A stretch of DNA of 23,829 nucleotides from Bacteroidota bacterium (GCA_030614305.1 JAUWKH010000001.1:1-23829), one strand, 5' to 3'. Positions 8,963 to 18,164 are shown, numbered from the stretch's first letter. Translations and numbers: made by a program. Notes: generated by a model from the letters alone, not told the origin.

Positions 8963-9568
8963 TTATTTCGAATACAACTCAACAATAAGCTGTTCTTTTA
9001 TATTTTCAGGAATATCTTCCCTTTGAGGATAATTTACAAATTTACCTTGTAATTTTTCGTCATCCCATTCAAGCCATGAATATTGATTGGAGCGTGAAAC
9101 AAGTGAATTTGTAATAGCTTCTAAAGATTTAGATTTTTCTCTTACACCAATAATATCACCTTCTTTAAGGTTATATGAAGGAATACTTACAATTTTGCCG
9201 TTAACTGTAATGTGTCTGTGTGATACTAATTGCCTTGCTCCACTTCTTGTAGTTGCAATTCCCAATCTGAAAACAACATTATCTAAACGGGCTTCTATTA
9301 ACTGCAATAATATTTCACCTGTAATTCCTTTTTTCTTAGAAGCTTTATGAAAAACGTTTCTGAACTGTCTTTCAAGAATTCCATAAGTATATTTAGCTTT
9401 TTGTTTTTCCTGAAGCTGGATACCGTATTCCGATTGTTTTCTTCTTCTTTTTGAATTACCGTGTTGTCCCGGAGGATAATTTTTCCTTTCAAATGATTTA
9501 TTCGGACCGAAAATCGGATCTTTGAATTTTCTTGCAATTTTTGTTTTTGGACCTATGTATCTTGCCAT
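8963..9568 (-). CDS. rpsD: 30S ribosomal protein S4 (cysteine-free form)
   Basis: Primary 16S rRNA binder that nucleates 30S assembly and, in E. coli, represses the alpha operon. At 201 aa it is standard. The N-terminus ([15 protein letters not shown]) lacks the four zinc-binding cysteines found in some S4 proteins; the whole protein has no Cys. The S4 RNA-binding domain lies at about residues 90-155 ([31 protein letters not shown]). The C-terminus QLIVELYSK is typical. Spacing is 58 bp after rpsK and 44 bp before rpoA. I see no clear S4-type pseudoknot leader, though I cannot fold the region. Confidence 0.98.
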   Translation of the reverse strand: MARYIGPKTKIARKFKDPIFGPNKSFERKNYPPGQHGNSKRRRKQSEYGIQLQEKQKAKYTYGILERQFRNVFHKASKKKGITGEILLQLIEARLDNVVFRLGIATTRSGARQLVSHRHITVNGKIVSIPSYNLKEGDIIGVREKSKSLEAITNSLVSRSNQYSWLEWDDEKLQGKFVNYPQREDIPENIKEQLIVELYSK

Positions 9569-9626
9569 TTTATATTATGAATTTTATAAATTTTACTTAC
9601 AAATAATTAATTCTAAATTTTATTTT

Positions 9627-10016
9627 TTACACCCTTCTCCTTTTTGGCGGTCTGCAACCATTATGAGGCAAAGGTGTCACATCCTTTATCTCCATTACTT
9701 CAATTCCTGAAGAATGTATGGTTCTGATTGCTGATTCTCTGCCTGATCCCGGTCCTTTAACAAGAACTTTTACTTTTCTTAATCCCAGATCATAAGCAGT
9801 TTTTGCACAATCTCCGGCTGCCATTTGTGCAGCATACGGAGTGTTTTTCTTTGATCCTCTAAAACCCATTTTTCCCGAAGATGACCATGAAATCACCTGA
9901 CCTGCATTATTTGTTAATGTAATAATGATATTGTTAAAGGAAGCCTTAATATATGCTTTTCCTATAGGCTCAATCTTAACAACTCTTTTTTTTGAACTTC
10001 TTACAGTTTTTGCCAT
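9627..10016 (-). CDS. rpsK: 30S ribosomal protein S11
   Basis: Platform protein of the small subunit, near the E-site mRNA path and the 3' end of 16S rRNA. At 129 aa it is full length. Diagnostic segments are [51 protein letters not shown] and the basic C-terminus [15 protein letters not shown]. It lies between rpsM (69 bp) and rpsD (58 bp). These are the widest gaps in the alpha part of the cluster, but I found no convincing promoter in them. Confidence 0.98.
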   Translation of the reverse strand: MAKTVRSSKKRVVKIEPIGKAYIKASFNNIIITLTNNAGQVISWSSSGKMGFRGSKKNTPYAAQMAAGDCAKTAYDLGLRKVKVLVKGPGSGRESAIRTIHSSGIEVMEIKDVTPLPHNGCRPPKRRRV

Positions 10017-10085
10017 AATTTATATAATTTCTATCTTGCTGTTTTTCAAATTATTTAATTAATTTGGTGATAACAGAATATAACA

Positions 10086-10466
10086 TTAGCCTTTTATTAC
10101 CTTCTTTTTATTAGAAACAGTTTTTTTTCTGCCTTTACGGGTTCTAGCATTATTCTTTGTGTTTTGTCCCCTAAGCGGTAATCCTATACGATGACGTATC
10201 CCTCTATATGAACCAATATCCATTAACCGCTTTATGTTCATCTGAACTTCCGAACGAAGCATTCCTTCAACCTTAAAATTATCATTGATAACTGCACGGA
10301 TTTTATTCTGTTCATCATCAGTCCAATCTCGAACTTTTTTACTCCAATCAACTCCGGCTTCAGTTAAGATTTTCTGTGCAATACTTCTGCCTATTCCAAA
10401 AATATATGTTAATCCTATCTCACCTCTTTTGTTTTTTGGTATATCTATACCTGCTATACGAGCCAT
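10086..10466 (-). CDS. rpsM: 30S ribosomal protein S13
   Basis: Head protein of the small subunit that bridges to L5 on the large subunit and contacts P-site tRNA through its basic tail. At 126 aa it is standard. It begins [21 protein letters not shown] and contains the helix-two-turn-helix motif [18 protein letters not shown] (about residues 23-40). The conserved [11 protein letters not shown] and the Lys-rich C-terminal extension (about 110-126) are both present. It is the first ribosomal gene after rpmJ in the canonical alpha-operon order. Confidence 0.98.
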   Translation of the reverse strand: MARIAGIDIPKNKRGEIGLTYIFGIGRSIAQKILTEAGVDWSKKVRDWTDDEQNKIRAVINDNFKVEGMLRSEVQMNIKRLMDIGSYRGIRHRIGLPLRGQNTKNNARTRKGRKKTVSNKKKVIKG

Positions 10467-10519
10467 ATTTTATTGATTTTTGATTTTAATTTTTTATTCG
10501 TAATCCATAATTACTCAGT

Positions 10520-10636
10520 TTATCCTTGTCGTTGTTTATACTTAGGATTCTTTTTGTTAATAATATATAATCTTCCCTTTCTACGAACGATCTTACACTC
10601 AGTAGTTCTTTTTTTAACAGATGCTCTAACTTTCAT
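10520..10636 (-). CDS. rpmJ: 50S ribosomal protein L36 (zinc-free form)
   Basis: A 38-residue gene read from the gap between infA and rpsM: ATG at 10636-10634, TAA at 10522-10520. It begins [20 protein letters not shown] and ends NPKYKQRQG, matching L36 throughout its conserved ends. L36 stabilises domains II, V and VI of 23S rRNA. In zinc-binding L36 the ligands are C11, C14, C27 and H33; here these are Thr, Cys, Asn and Tyr, so only one ligand remains and zinc cannot be bound. Such C-minus forms are usual in Bacteroidota. It starts 17 bp after the infA stop. Confidence 0.96.
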   Translation of the reverse strand: MKVRASVKKRTTECKIVRRKGRLYIINKKNPKYKQRQG

Positions 10637-10653
10637 TTTATATATCTTAAAAA

Positions 10654-10872
10654 TTATTTATATCTAAATGTAATTCTTCCTTTTGTTAAATCATAGGGCG
10701 ACATTTCAAGTTTAACTTTATCACCTGGCAAAATTTTAATATAATGCATTCTCATCTTTCCTGATATATGAGCAGTAATCATGTGACCATTTTCCAATTC
10801 AACACGAAACATAGCATTACCCAATGATTCAATTACTGTTCCATCTTGTTCAATTGATGTTTGTTTTGCCAT
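10654..10872 (-). CDS. infA: Translation initiation factor IF-1
   Basis: Small OB-fold factor that occupies the A site during 30S initiation and helps IF-2 and IF-3 select the start codon. At 72 aa it is exactly the usual length. Diagnostic stretches are [40 protein letters not shown], and [20 protein letters not shown] ending ITFRYK. Its position between map (19 bp) and rpmJ (17 bp) is the common secY-map-infA-rpmJ order. Confidence 0.98.
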   Translation of the reverse strand: MAKQTSIEQDGTVIESLGNAMFRVELENGHMITAHISGKMRMHYIKILPGDKVKLEMSPYDLTKGRITFRYK

Positions 10873-10891
10873 TTTTGAATAGTTAATATTT

Positions 10892-11665
10892 TTAATTGTT
10901 TAATACCTGTTCAATAAACTCAAATGTTGATAAAATATCTGCCTTTCCTTTTTTTATTGCGATATCATGTTCATAATGTGCAGATGGTAGTCTGTCGGCA
11001 GTTCTTATTGTCCAGCCATCATTTTCCTGAACAACATTTTTTGTACCGAGATTTATCATCGGTTCAATTGCTATCACCATACCTTCTTTTAATTTTGTAC
11101 CTGAGCCTCTTCTTCCGTAATTTGGAATTTCCGGTTTCTCATGAAGGTTTTTCCCCAAGCCGTGACCAACTAAATCGCGAACAACCGAATAACCAAATCC
11201 TTCAACATAATTTTGTATTGCAAACCCGATATCCCCTACTCTTTTTCCTGCAACTGCAACCTCAATTCCTTTATACAACGATTCTTTTGTTCTTTTCATC
11301 AGTAAAAGTATTTCTTCCTTTACATTACCAACCGCGAAAGTATAAGCTGAATCGCCATAAAAACCATTTTTCTTAACACCACAATCAATTGAAACAATAT
11401 CACCGTTTTTTATAATCCTTTCACAGGGAATCCCGTGTACAACCTGTTCATTAATTGACATGCAAAGAGTTTTCGGGAATCCTTTGTAACCTTTAAATCC
11501 CGGAACTGCTCCGTTATCCCTGATAAATTCTTCAGCAATTTTATCCAGATCTATTGTTTTAACATCGGGTTTAATATGTTTAGCAACCTCGGCTAATGTT
11601 TTTCCAACAAGTAAAGAACTTTCTCTTAGTAACTCTATTTCCTCCTCTGTTTTATAATATATCAT
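10892..11665 (-). CDS. map: Type I methionine aminopeptidase
   Basis: Removes the initiator Met from new proteins when the second residue is small. At 257 aa it is the short type Ia form without an N-terminal extension. All expected active-site residues are present: H77 (NEQVVHGIP), and the dinuclear metal ligands D94 (SIDCG), D105 (YGDSAYTF), H168 ([10 protein letters not shown]), E201 (AIEPMI) and E232 (HYEHDIAI). The start at 11665 gives [16 protein letters not shown], normal for the family. It follows secY by 11 bp; adk, which often lies between secY and map in Firmicutes and others, is absent. Confidence 0.98.
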   Translation of the reverse strand: MIYYKTEEEIELLRESSLLVGKTLAEVAKHIKPDVKTIDLDKIAEEFIRDNGAVPGFKGYKGFPKTLCMSINEQVVHGIPCERIIKNGDIVSIDCGVKKNGFYGDSAYTFAVGNVKEEILLLMKRTKESLYKGIEVAVAGKRVGDIGFAIQNYVEGFGYSVVRDLVGHGLGKNLHEKPEIPNYGRRGSGTKLKEGMVIAIEPMINLGTKNVVQENDGWTIRTADRLPSAHYEHDIAIKKGKADILSTFEFIEQVLNN

Positions 11666-11676
11666 CCCAATATTTA

Positions 11677-13038
11677 TTATCCCATAGACATTGATGACCT
11701 GCCTTTTATCCTACCCGATTTTGTTAATCCATCATAATGACGCATTAACAAATGGCTTTCTATTTGTTGTAAGGTATCCAGAACAACACCTACAAGAATT
11801 AATAGTGATGTGCCACCATAAAATTGTGCAAACGAAGTAGTTACGCCAATCTTACTTACAAGTGCGGGCATTATTGCAACAAATCCTAAAAACATTGAAC
11901 CGGGAAGAGTAATTCTGGACATAACAGTATCAATAAATTCCGCTGTTCGCCTGCCCGGTTTCACACCCGGTATAAATCCTCCGTTCTTTTTCATGTCTTC
12001 TGCCATTTGGTTTGGATTAACAGTAATAGCAGTATAGAAATAAGTAAATAATACGATCATTACAAAGAAGGTAAAATTATACCAGAATCCGTTAATATTT
12101 GTAAATGCTGATGCTACACCTGATAAAGCTTCTGAATCGGAAAAGCCTGCTAATGTCAAGGGCAGAAACATAATTGCCTGTGCAAAAATAATCGGCATAA
12201 CACCTGCTGCATTCACTTTCAACGGTATATACTGGCGAACACCACCGTACTGGCGGTTTCCGATAATTCGTTTGGCGTATTGCACGGGTATTCGCCTGGT
12301 TCCCTGAACCAGCAAAATAGTTATCAAAATCACAAACACCAATATGGCAATTTCAACAACAAAATATACCAACCCGCCTCCTTTCTCTTCCATTTTTGAA
12401 ATAAATTCACCAAATAATGCAAACGGCAGCCGGGCAATAATACCTATCATGATTATCAACGAGATACCATTTCCTATTCCGTTATCGGTTATTCTTTCCC
12501 CAAGCCACATAATAAACATAGTACCTGCAATTAAGATTATAACTGTTGACACCCAGAAAAATGTGGAAGGAGTTGTTATACCGGGGTCAAAAGGAGTTAT
12601 TGCCTCGGGCGGCAATGATGAAACTAATTGAGTTCCAATATACGCAGGAGCTTGTGCAGCAGTAATTAATATTGTTAAATAACGAGTTATTTGATTGATC
12701 TTTTTTCGTCCGCTTTCACCTTCTTTTTGCAATTTTTGGAAATATGGAATAGCCATACCCAACAATTGGACTACAATAGAAGCTGAAATATAAGGCATGA
12801 TCCCAAGTGCAAAAATTGATGCATTTGAAAAAGCTCCACCTGAAAACATATTCAACAAACCAAGCAAACCCGTGCTTGCCTGACTTTGAAGATTTGCCAG
12901 CATATCGGGATCAACACCCGGTAATACCACTTTTGAGCCCAACCTATAGATTAAAATAATTCCCAGAGTGTATAAAATTCTTTTTCTGAGATCTTCAATC
13001 TTATAAATATTTCTTATTGTCTCGATTAACTTTTTCAT
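11677..13038 (-). CDS. secY: Protein translocase channel subunit SecY
   Basis: Inner-membrane channel of the Sec translocon, working with SecE, SecG and SecA. At 453 aa it is full length, with about ten hydrophobic membrane segments. Family motifs include YRLGSKVVLPGVDPD near the N-terminus (the periplasmic plug region follows), LGIMPYISASIVVQLL, and GERITDNGIGNGISLIIMIG. Further on are PVQYAKRI, NAAGVMPIIFAQAIM and the Arg-containing loop GFIPGVKPGRRTAEFID. It starts 6 bp after rplO, the standard spc-operon arrangement, which couples its synthesis to ribosomal proteins. Confidence 0.98.
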   Translation of the reverse strand: MKKLIETIRNIYKIEDLRKRILYTLGIILIYRLGSKVVLPGVDPDMLANLQSQASTGLLGLLNMFSGGAFSNASIFALGIMPYISASIVVQLLGMAIPYFQKLQKEGESGRKKINQITRYLTILITAAQAPAYIGTQLVSSLPPEAITPFDPGITTPSTFFWVSTVIILIAGTMFIMWLGERITDNGIGNGISLIIMIGIIARLPFALFGEFISKMEEKGGGLVYFVVEIAILVFVILITILLVQGTRRIPVQYAKRIIGNRQYGGVRQYIPLKVNAAGVMPIIFAQAIMFLPLTLAGFSDSEALSGVASAFTNINGFWYNFTFFVMIVLFTYFYTAITVNPNQMAEDMKKNGGFIPGVKPGRRTAEFIDTVMSRITLPGSMFLGFVAIMPALVSKIGVTTSFAQFYGGTSLLILVGVVLDTLQQIESHLLMRHYDGLTKSGRIKGRSSMSMG

Positions 13039-13044
13039 TCAAAT

Positions 13045-13491
13045 TTAAATTTTATTTACGGTTCCATCCTGAGCTTCAATAGCACTAATTGCTGATGCTG
13101 AAAAGGAGTGGGCCGTTACTTCTAATTTTGATTTTAATTCGCCTCTGCCTAAAATTTTTATTAAGTCGTTTTTTGACGCTAAACCATTTTCAATTAACAC
13201 CTCAATATTAATCATGGTAATTTTTTTCTCATCAGCCAGTTTTTGCAATGTATCAATATTAACACCTCTGTATTCCTTACGGTTAATATTTTTAAAACCG
13301 AATTTAGGAACCCTTCTGAACAATGGCATCTGACCACCTTCAAAACCTCTTTTTCTTTTATAACCCGATCTTGACTGAGCTCCTTTATGCCCTTTTGTAG
13401 AGGTTCCACCTTTACCAGAGCCTTGTCCGCGTCCAAGACGCCTTTTGTTTTTCGTTGAACCTTTTACCGGTTTAAGATTACTTAAATCCAT
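13045..13491 (-). CDS. rplO: 50S ribosomal protein L15
   Basis: Late-assembly large-subunit protein contacting 23S rRNA domains I, II and V. At 148 aa it is standard. The glycine/arginine-rich N-terminal extension ([20 protein letters not shown]) and the following [20 protein letters not shown] are diagnostic. The globular C-terminal part ends with [20 protein letters not shown]. It sits between rpmD (14 bp) and secY (6 bp). Confidence 0.98.
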   Translation of the reverse strand: MDLSNLKPVKGSTKNKRRLGRGQGSGKGGTSTKGHKGAQSRSGYKRKRGFEGGQMPLFRRVPKFGFKNINRKEYRGVNIDTLQKLADEKKITMINIEVLIENGLASKNDLIKILGRGELKSKLEVTAHSFSASAISAIEAQDGTVNKI

Positions 13492-13505
13492 CTTGTATCT
13501 TTAAT

Positions 13506-13685
13506 TTATAATTCTTCAATTAAAAGCAAATGTTTTACTTTGTTAATCATTCCTAAAATTTGAGGAGTAGCTTCAACTTCTATAGAATGTTGCATTCTTC
13601 TTAAACCTAATGCCTGAAGTGTTCTTTTCTGGTCTTCCGGTCTTCCAATGCCGCTCCTGACCTGTTTTATTCTAAATTTCTTCAT
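13506..13685 (-). CDS. rpmD: 50S ribosomal protein L30
   Basis: A 59-residue gene read from the gap between rpsE and rplO: ATG at 13685-13683, TAA at 13508-13506. It begins MKKFRIKQVRSGIGRPEDQK and continues RTLQALGLRRMQHSIEVEAT, with the L30 signature of a short beta strand, the SGIGRP loop, and the KRTLQALGLRRM helix. It ends INKVKHLLLIEEL. L30 is a small non-essential large-subunit protein in many bacteria. Gaps of 13 and 14 bp to its neighbours match the spc operon. Confidence 0.96.
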   Translation of the reverse strand: MKKFRIKQVRSGIGRPEDQKRTLQALGLRRMQHSIEVEATPQILGMINKVKHLLLIEEL

Positions 13686-13698
13686 TCGTTATAATTTT

Positions 13699-14217
13699 TT
13701 AACCGTTGAAAACCGTATTTAAATCAACTCCTCTGAGCTGTGCAACAGTATAAGGGTCTCTTAACTGCATAAGTGCATTCATTGTTGCTTTTACAACACT
13801 GTGAGGGTTTGACGAACCTTTTGATTTTGCCAAAACATCTTTAACGCCAACACTTTCCAGAACTGCACGCATAGCACCTCCTGCAATAACACCTGTACCG
13901 GGAGCAGCAGGTTTAATAAATACATAAGCACCACTATATTTGCCGTATTGCTCATGTGGTAATGTTCCTTTTAAAACCGGTACTTTTATCAGATTTTTTT
14001 TAGCATCATCAATTCCTTTTGCAATTGCAGCGGTTACTTCTTTCGCTTTCCCAAGCCCGAAACCAACTACACCGTTTTCATTTCCAACAACAACAATTGC
14101 AGAGAAGCTAAAAGTTCGTCCTCCTTTTGTAACTTTAGTAACCCTTTGGATACTAACCAGCCTGTCTTTAAATTCTATTTCGCTGGATTTTACTCTTTTT
14201 ACATTTACGTTCGCCAT
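13699..14217 (-). CDS. rpsE: 30S ribosomal protein S5
   Basis: Small-subunit protein at the mRNA entry site, important for decoding fidelity and helicase activity. At 172 aa it is standard. The N-terminal double-stranded RNA-binding domain contains [20 protein letters not shown] and [18 protein letters not shown]. The C-terminal domain has [20 protein letters not shown] and [20 protein letters not shown]. It begins 6 bp after rplR. The AAGGAGGT 18 nt upstream is the conserved C-terminus of L18, not a functional ribosome binding site. Confidence 0.98.
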   Translation of the reverse strand: MANVNVKRVKSSEIEFKDRLVSIQRVTKVTKGGRTFSFSAIVVVGNENGVVGFGLGKAKEVTAAIAKGIDDAKKNLIKVPVLKGTLPHEQYGKYSGAYVFIKPAAPGTGVIAGGAMRAVLESVGVKDVLAKSKGSSNPHSVVKATMNALMQLRDPYTVAQLRGVDLNTVFNG

Positions 14218-14223
14218 AATTTT

Positions 14224-14586
14224 TTAAAATTTAAGACCTCCTTCTCTAGCTGCTTCGGCTAAGAATTTAACTCTACCATGATATAAATAACCATTTCTGT
14301 CAAAAACAACAGATTCAAATCCGGCTTCTTTTGCTTTTTCAGCAATTAACTGTCCAACCAATTTTGCCTTTTCAATTTTTGTAATTTTTTTATCAGCAAT
14401 ACTATCAGCAACTGATGAAGCTGAAACAAGTGTTTTACCATCTAGATCGTCAATCAACTGAGCATAAATTTGTTTATTGCTTCTGAAAACAGTTAATCGT
14501 GGTCTTTCAGGAGTACCGTTAATAATTTTCCTGATCCTTTTCTTGATCTTGAATCTTCTGTATTTTTTCTTATCTTTTATTGCCAT
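14224..14586 (-). CDS. rplR: 50S ribosomal protein L18
   Basis: Binds 5S rRNA and, with L5 and L25, anchors it in the central protuberance. At 120 aa it is full length. Conserved parts are the basic N-terminal stretch ([15 protein letters not shown]), [52 protein letters not shown] and the universal C-terminus REGGLKF. The 65-bp gap before it is the widest in the spc part; I saw no TAnnTTTG box there. Confidence 0.98.
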   Translation of the reverse strand: MAIKDKKKYRRFKIKKRIRKIINGTPERPRLTVFRSNKQIYAQLIDDLDGKTLVSASSVADSIADKKITKIEKAKLVGQLIAEKAKEAGFESVVFDRNGYLYHGRVKFLAEAAREGGLKF

Positions 14587-14651
14587 CTTAATTTAGTTAT
14601 TAATGGTTGAGCTTGATATAAATCTTAATATATAACATTCTTTTAATAATT

Positions 14652-15206
14652 CTATTCAGAAGCAACTTTACCGGCTTTCTTCTTGATTTCTTCACCCTGG
14701 AACCTAATTCCTTTTCCTTTGTATGGTTCGGGTTTTCTGAATGAGCGAATTTTTGCAGCCACCTGTCCTATAAGTTGTTTATCATGAGATGTAAGTGTTA
14801 TAGTCGGGCTTTTACCTCTTTCTGTTTTTGTTTCAACTTTAACTTCATCCGGTAATTCAAAAGCAATATTATGAGAATAACCCACTGAAAGCTCAAGTAT
14901 CTGTCCTGTTGCTGTCACTTTATATCCAACTCCAACCAATTCCTGAACAATTTTATAACCTTCAGAAACGCCGTGAACCATGTTAGCAATTAATGCACGG
15001 TAAAGCCCATGCATTGATTTATGGTTTTTTTGTTCGGTATGTCTTTCAAACAAAATATTTCCGTCATTAATTTTAATTGTAATAGCAGGATCTATAACTT
15101 GCTGAAGTTCACCTAACTTTCCTTTAACTGTTACAACATTTTTATCGGAAACAGTAACCTGAACACCATCAGGAATTATAATCGGTAATTTTCCTATTCT
15201 TGACAT
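14652..15206 (-). CDS. rplF: 50S ribosomal protein L6
   Basis: Large-subunit protein near the sarcin-ricin loop and the factor-binding site. At 184 aa it is standard, with two duplicated alpha/beta domains. It begins MSRIGKLPIIIPDGVQVTV and ends with the diagnostic IRSFRKPEPYKGKGIRFQGE followed by EIKKKAGK. Unusually for this cluster, a well-placed Shine-Dalgarno sequence precedes the start codon. It follows rpsH by 18 bp. Confidence 0.98.
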   Translation of the reverse strand: MSRIGKLPIIIPDGVQVTVSDKNVVTVKGKLGELQQVIDPAITIKINDGNILFERHTEQKNHKSMHGLYRALIANMVHGVSEGYKIVQELVGVGYKVTATGQILELSVGYSHNIAFELPDEVKVETKTERGKSPTITLTSHDKQLIGQVAAKIRSFRKPEPYKGKGIRFQGEEIKKKAGKVASE

Positions 15207-15214
15207 TAATTAAT

Positions 15215-15220
15215 CTCCTC
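15215..15220 (-). promoter_or_regulatory. Strong Shine-Dalgarno sequence for rplF
   Basis: On the minus strand, GAGGAG lies 8 nt ahead of the rplF ATG, within the short rpsH-rplF gap and therefore not explained by coding sequence. Nearly all other genes in the window have A/T-rich leaders without such a motif. Confidence 0.6.
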
Positions 15221-15224
15221 TTTA

Positions 15225-15623
15225 TTAACTAATATTACATAAAACTTCACCGCCAACTTTTAATTTTCTGGCTTCTTTATCAGTAATAACACCCTTTGAA
15301 GTAGACATTACTGCAACTCCCAAACCATTTAATACGCGTGGAAGGTTATCGGCATTTACATACTTTCTTAGTCCGGGTCTGCTAACTCTTTCAAGTTTTG
15401 AAATAGCAGATAATTTTGTTACAGGATGATATTTTAAAGCAACTTTAATTATTCCCTGTTTTGAATCATCTTCAAATTTATAATTCAATATATATCCCTT
15501 TTTAAAAAGTATTTCTGTTATCGCCTTTTTTAAATTTGATGCAGGAATTTCAACAATACGATGTTTTGCCATTATTGCATTCCTGACTCTTGTTAAATAA
15601 TCTGAAATTGGATCAGTAACCAT
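15225..15623 (-). CDS. rpsH: 30S ribosomal protein S8
   Basis: Binds helix 21 of 16S rRNA and, in E. coli, represses the spc operon by binding its mRNA near rplE. At 132 aa it is standard. It starts [20 protein letters not shown], contains [20 protein letters not shown], and ends with the RNA-binding signature [19 protein letters not shown]. The 38-bp gap to rpsN and 18-bp gap to rplF fit a single transcript. Confidence 0.98.
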   Translation of the reverse strand: MVTDPISDYLTRVRNAIMAKHRIVEIPASNLKKAITEILFKKGYILNYKFEDDSKQGIIKVALKYHPVTKLSAISKLERVSRPGLRKYVNADNLPRVLNGLGVAVMSTSKGVITDKEARKLKVGGEVLCNIS

Positions 15624-15661
15624 TTTATTTTATTGATTTATTTTAAATTATTATTAATTAT

Positions 15662-15931
15662 TTACCAACTGGCTTTTCTTATACCAGGTATTAAACCTTT
15701 TAAAGCCATTTCTCTGAAATTGATACGGGAAATTCCAAACTGACGCATATATCCTTTTGGACGTCCTGTTAATTTACATCTATTATGTAAACGTACAGGT
15801 GAAGCGTTTTTTGGTAATTTCTGCAAACCAATATAATCACCGGCTGCTTTTAATGCAGCTCGTTTGTCGGCATATTTTTCAACGAGTTTTTGCCTTTTAA
15901 TTTCTCTTGCTTTTATTGACTCTTTAGCCAT
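15662..15931 (-). CDS. rpsN: 30S ribosomal protein S14 (zinc-free form)
   Basis: Head protein of the small subunit near the A site. At 89 aa it is the shorter variety of the zinc-independent class (E. coli 101 aa; zinc type about 61 aa). It begins [20 protein letters not shown] and ends with [20 protein letters not shown]. Only one cysteine is present (C52 in [12 protein letters not shown]), so the CxxC...CxxC zinc site is lacking. It starts 6 bp after rplE. Confidence 0.98.
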   Translation of the reverse strand: MAKESIKAREIKRQKLVEKYADKRAALKAAGDYIGLQKLPKNASPVRLHNRCKLTGRPKGYMRQFGISRINFREMALKGLIPGIRKASW

Positions 15932-15937
15932 AGAATA

Positions 15938-16495
15938 TTATTTTTTTTGATTTTTAAATGGTAATCCAAATTCTTTAAATAATGCCATTGCTTCTTTATC
16001 AGTATTGGCAGAAGTTACAAAAGTAACATCCATGCCATTAATCCTGCTAACCTTATCTATATTAATTTCAGGAAAAATGATTTGTTCGGGAATACCTAAG
16101 GTATAATTACCTTTTCCATCAAAACCTTTATCATTAATTCCTCTGAAATCCCTGATACGCGGGATTGAAACAGCTACCAATCTGTCTAAAAATTCATACA
16201 TTTTCTCACCCCGTAAAGTAACTCTGACACCAATTGGCATACCTTTTCTTAATTTAAAGTTAGAAATGTCTCTTTTTGACCGTGTTGGAACAGCTTTCTG
16301 TCCTGATATAAGTGTCATTTCTTCTACTCCGCTATCAATCAGTTTTTTGTCGGTTATTGCAGCACCTAAGCCCTGGTTTAAAGAAATCTTTTTAAGCATG
16401 GGAACCTGCATTTTGCTTTTATAACCGAACTGCTTAACTAAAGCAGGTATTATTTCTTTGCAATATTTATCTTTTAATCTTGGTGAATAGCTCAT
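15938..16495 (-). CDS. rplE: 50S ribosomal protein L5
   Basis: Binds 5S rRNA and forms the bridge to S13 and P-site tRNA. At 185 aa it is standard. Signatures include [40 protein letters not shown], the [21 protein letters not shown] region, and [14 protein letters not shown]. Its ATG overlaps the rplX stop by one base (TAATG), and GGAGGT lies 9 nt upstream inside the rplX end. Both suggest that ribosomes finishing L24 re-initiate on L5. Confidence 0.98.
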   Translation of the reverse strand: MSYSPRLKDKYCKEIIPALVKQFGYKSKMQVPMLKKISLNQGLGAAITDKKLIDSGVEEMTLISGQKAVPTRSKRDISNFKLRKGMPIGVRVTLRGEKMYEFLDRLVAVSIPRIRDFRGINDKGFDGKGNYTLGIPEQIIFPEINIDKVSRINGMDVTFVTSANTDKEAMALFKEFGLPFKNQKK

Positions 16496-16818
16496 TACTT
16501 TATTACCTCCACTGTTTTTTTAGAATAACGAACAGACTTGTTTTGTTTTTCATCCAATTTTCTTCCGATTCTTGTTGGTTTTCCAGATGAATCAATCACC
16601 ATCAGATTTGAAAGATGAATAGGCGATTCACGTTTTAAGATACCACCCTTAGGATTATCGGCATTTGGTTTTGTATGTTTTGAAATCATATTGATTCCTT
16701 CAACAATTGCTTTATTATCAGGTGCATTAATTTTAAGCACTCTACCTTGCTGTCCCTTGGAATTTCCGGCAATAACCATCACAGTGTCACCTTTTTTTAT
16801 ATGTAACTTAGTTCGCAT
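16495..16818 (-). CDS. rplX: 50S ribosomal protein L24
   Basis: Assembly-initiating large-subunit protein that binds the 5' end of 23S rRNA near the exit tunnel. At 107 aa it is standard. The KOW motif appears near the N-terminus ([20 protein letters not shown], about residues 8-27). It is followed by the conserved [20 protein letters not shown] and [18 protein letters not shown]. Its last codons GTG-GAG-GTA also form a GGAGGT upstream of rplE. Spacing to rplN is 20 bp. Confidence 0.98.
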   Translation of the reverse strand: MRTKLHIKKGDTVMVIAGNSKGQQGRVLKINAPDNKAIVEGINMISKHTKPNADNPKGGILKRESPIHLSNLMVIDSSGKPTRIGRKLDEKQNKSVRYSKKTVEVIK

Positions 16819-16838
16819 GATTTTTATAAATATTATAA

Positions 16839-17207
16839 TTAAAGCACTTCAGGTGCCAATGAAACTATTTTCATAAATTGTTTATCTCTTAATTCACGGG
16901 CAACGGGACCAAAAATACGGGTACCTATCATTTCGCCGGCAGTATTTAAGATAACAACTGCATTATCATCAAAACGAATGTATGAACCATCATTTCTTCT
17001 GATTTCTTTTCTTGTTCTAACAACAACAGCTTTTGATACTGTGCCTTTTTTTATATTTCCGGAAGGCATTGCATTTTTAACCGTAACAATAATCTGGTCT
17101 CCTATTGATGCATATCTTTTTTTTGTTCCTCCAAGAACTCTTATGCATAAAACTTCTTTTGCTCCGCTATTGTCAGCTACTGCTAATCTTGATTCTTGTT
17201 GTATCAT
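16839..17207 (-). CDS. rplN: 50S ribosomal protein L14
   Basis: Large-subunit interface protein that forms an intersubunit bridge and is the docking site of the silencing factor RsfS. At 122 aa it is exactly the usual length. It begins [20 protein letters not shown] and includes the signature [20 protein letters not shown] and [20 protein letters not shown]. It starts only 2 bp after the rpsQ stop, so translational coupling is likely. Confidence 0.98.
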   Translation of the reverse strand: MIQQESRLAVADNSGAKEVLCIRVLGGTKKRYASIGDQIIVTVKNAMPSGNIKKGTVSKAVVVRTRKEIRRNDGSYIRFDDNAVVILNTAGEMIGTRIFGPVARELRDKQFMKIVSLAPEVL

Positions 17208-17209
17208 AA

Positions 17210-17464
17210 TTATTTAGCTCTTTCAATTATTTCAACTAATCTCCAGCATTTATTTTTGCTCAATGGTCTGGTTTCCATAATACGCACCGTATCGCCAATA
17301 TTACAGTCGTCTTTTTCGTCATGAGCCGTGAACCTTGATGTTTTTTTCACAAACTTACCGTAGATAGGGTGCTTAACTTTTCTACCTATCTCAACAACAA
17401 TTGATTTGTTCATCTTGTTGCTCACAACTATTCCTGTTCTTTCTTTTCTTAAGTTTCTTTCCAT
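17210..17464 (-). CDS. rpsQ: 30S ribosomal protein S17
   Basis: OB-fold protein that binds the 5' domain of 16S rRNA early in assembly. At 84 aa it is standard. It starts [20 protein letters not shown] and contains the family's [40 protein letters not shown] and [18 protein letters not shown]. Gaps of 17 bp to rpmC and 2 bp to rplN fit the S10-spc junction. Confidence 0.98.
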   Translation of the reverse strand: MERNLRKERTGIVVSNKMNKSIVVEIGRKVKHPIYGKFVKKTSRFTAHDEKDDCNIGDTVRIMETRPLSKNKCWRLVEIIERAK

Positions 17465-17481
17465 GTTCTTAATAAATTATT

Positions 17482-17700
17482 TTATTGCTGAACTTTTTCA
17501 GTTTGATTTTCCTCAAAACTACGTTTTTTTAATTCTGTTTCAATTCTTGCAACCATTCTCCTGAATATTTTAATTTTATTCGGATTTTCCAACGGAGAAA
17601 CTGCATGGTTAAGTATGAGTTTAGTTAGTTGTTTTCTTTCTTCTTCTAACCTTTCCAGAAGTTCAACAGTACTCATTTCTAAAATTACTTCTTGTTCCAT
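17482..17700 (-). CDS. rpmC: 50S ribosomal protein L29
   Basis: Small two-helix protein at the exit tunnel, close to where trigger factor and SRP dock. At 72 aa it is slightly longer than E. coli L29 (63 aa). The helical hairpin is visible as MSTVELLERLEEERKQLTKL, then the family turn HAVSPLENPNKIKIFRRMVA and RIETELKKR. The last residues are a short polar tail. It starts 5 bp after the rplP stop. Confidence 0.97.
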   Translation of the reverse strand: MEQEVILEMSTVELLERLEEERKQLTKLILNHAVSPLENPNKIKIFRRMVARIETELKKRSFEENQTEKVQQ

Positions 17701-17705
17701 TTTAA

Positions 17706-18134
17706 TTATTTTGAATATTCAACATAATCTCTTCTTATAATAAATTTTGTAGTTATAGGAAGCTTTTGAGCAGCTAATCTTAATGCTTCTTTAGCTATTT
17801 TAAGAGGAACGCCTTCGGCTTCAAACAAAATTCTTCCGGGAGTAACCCTTGCGACAAAATATTCGGGAGCACCTTTACCTTTACCCATACGAACCTCAGC
17901 AGGTTTTTTAGTGATGGGTTTATCAGGAAATATTCTTATCCATATCTGTCCTTCACGTTTCATATAACGTGTAACGGCCTGACGTGCTGCTTCAATTTGC
18001 CTTCCGGTTATCCATGTTTCTTCTAATGCTTTAATACCAAACGACCCAAATGCAAGTTGATTCCCTCTTTGGGAATTACCCTTCATTTTGCCTTTTTGCA
18101 TTCTTCTATATCTTGTTTTCTTTGGCTGTAACAT
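17706..18134 (-). CDS. rplP: 50S ribosomal protein L16
   Basis: Late-assembly protein near the peptidyl-transferase centre that positions A-site tRNA. At 142 aa it is standard. It begins [20 protein letters not shown] and contains [20 protein letters not shown]. The conserved loop [20 protein letters not shown] includes the Arg that is hydroxylated in some bacteria. It continues [17 protein letters not shown]. It lies between rpsC (30 bp) and rpmC (5 bp). Confidence 0.98.
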   Translation of the reverse strand: MLQPKKTRYRRMQKGKMKGNSQRGNQLAFGSFGIKALEETWITGRQIEAARQAVTRYMKREGQIWIRIFPDKPITKKPAEVRMGKGKGAPEYFVARVTPGRILFEAEGVPLKIAKEALRLAAQKLPITTKFIIRRDYVEYSK

Positions 18135-18164
18135 TATTACTATTTTAAAATATTAATGTTTTTT

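Noticed and set aside
10017..10085. TAATTTG in the rpsM-rpsK gap as a promoter box
   Set aside because: It has one base too few between TA and TTTG, and no TTG at the right distance upstream.
11638..11646. GAGGAGG-type motif near the map start
   Set aside because: It is inside the coding sequence (Glu-Glu-Glu), downstream of the map start codon.
14236..14243. Perfect AAGGAGGT upstream of rpsE
   Set aside because: It encodes the universal L18 C-terminus (REGGLKF) and lies 18 nt before the start, too far to act as a ribosome binding site.
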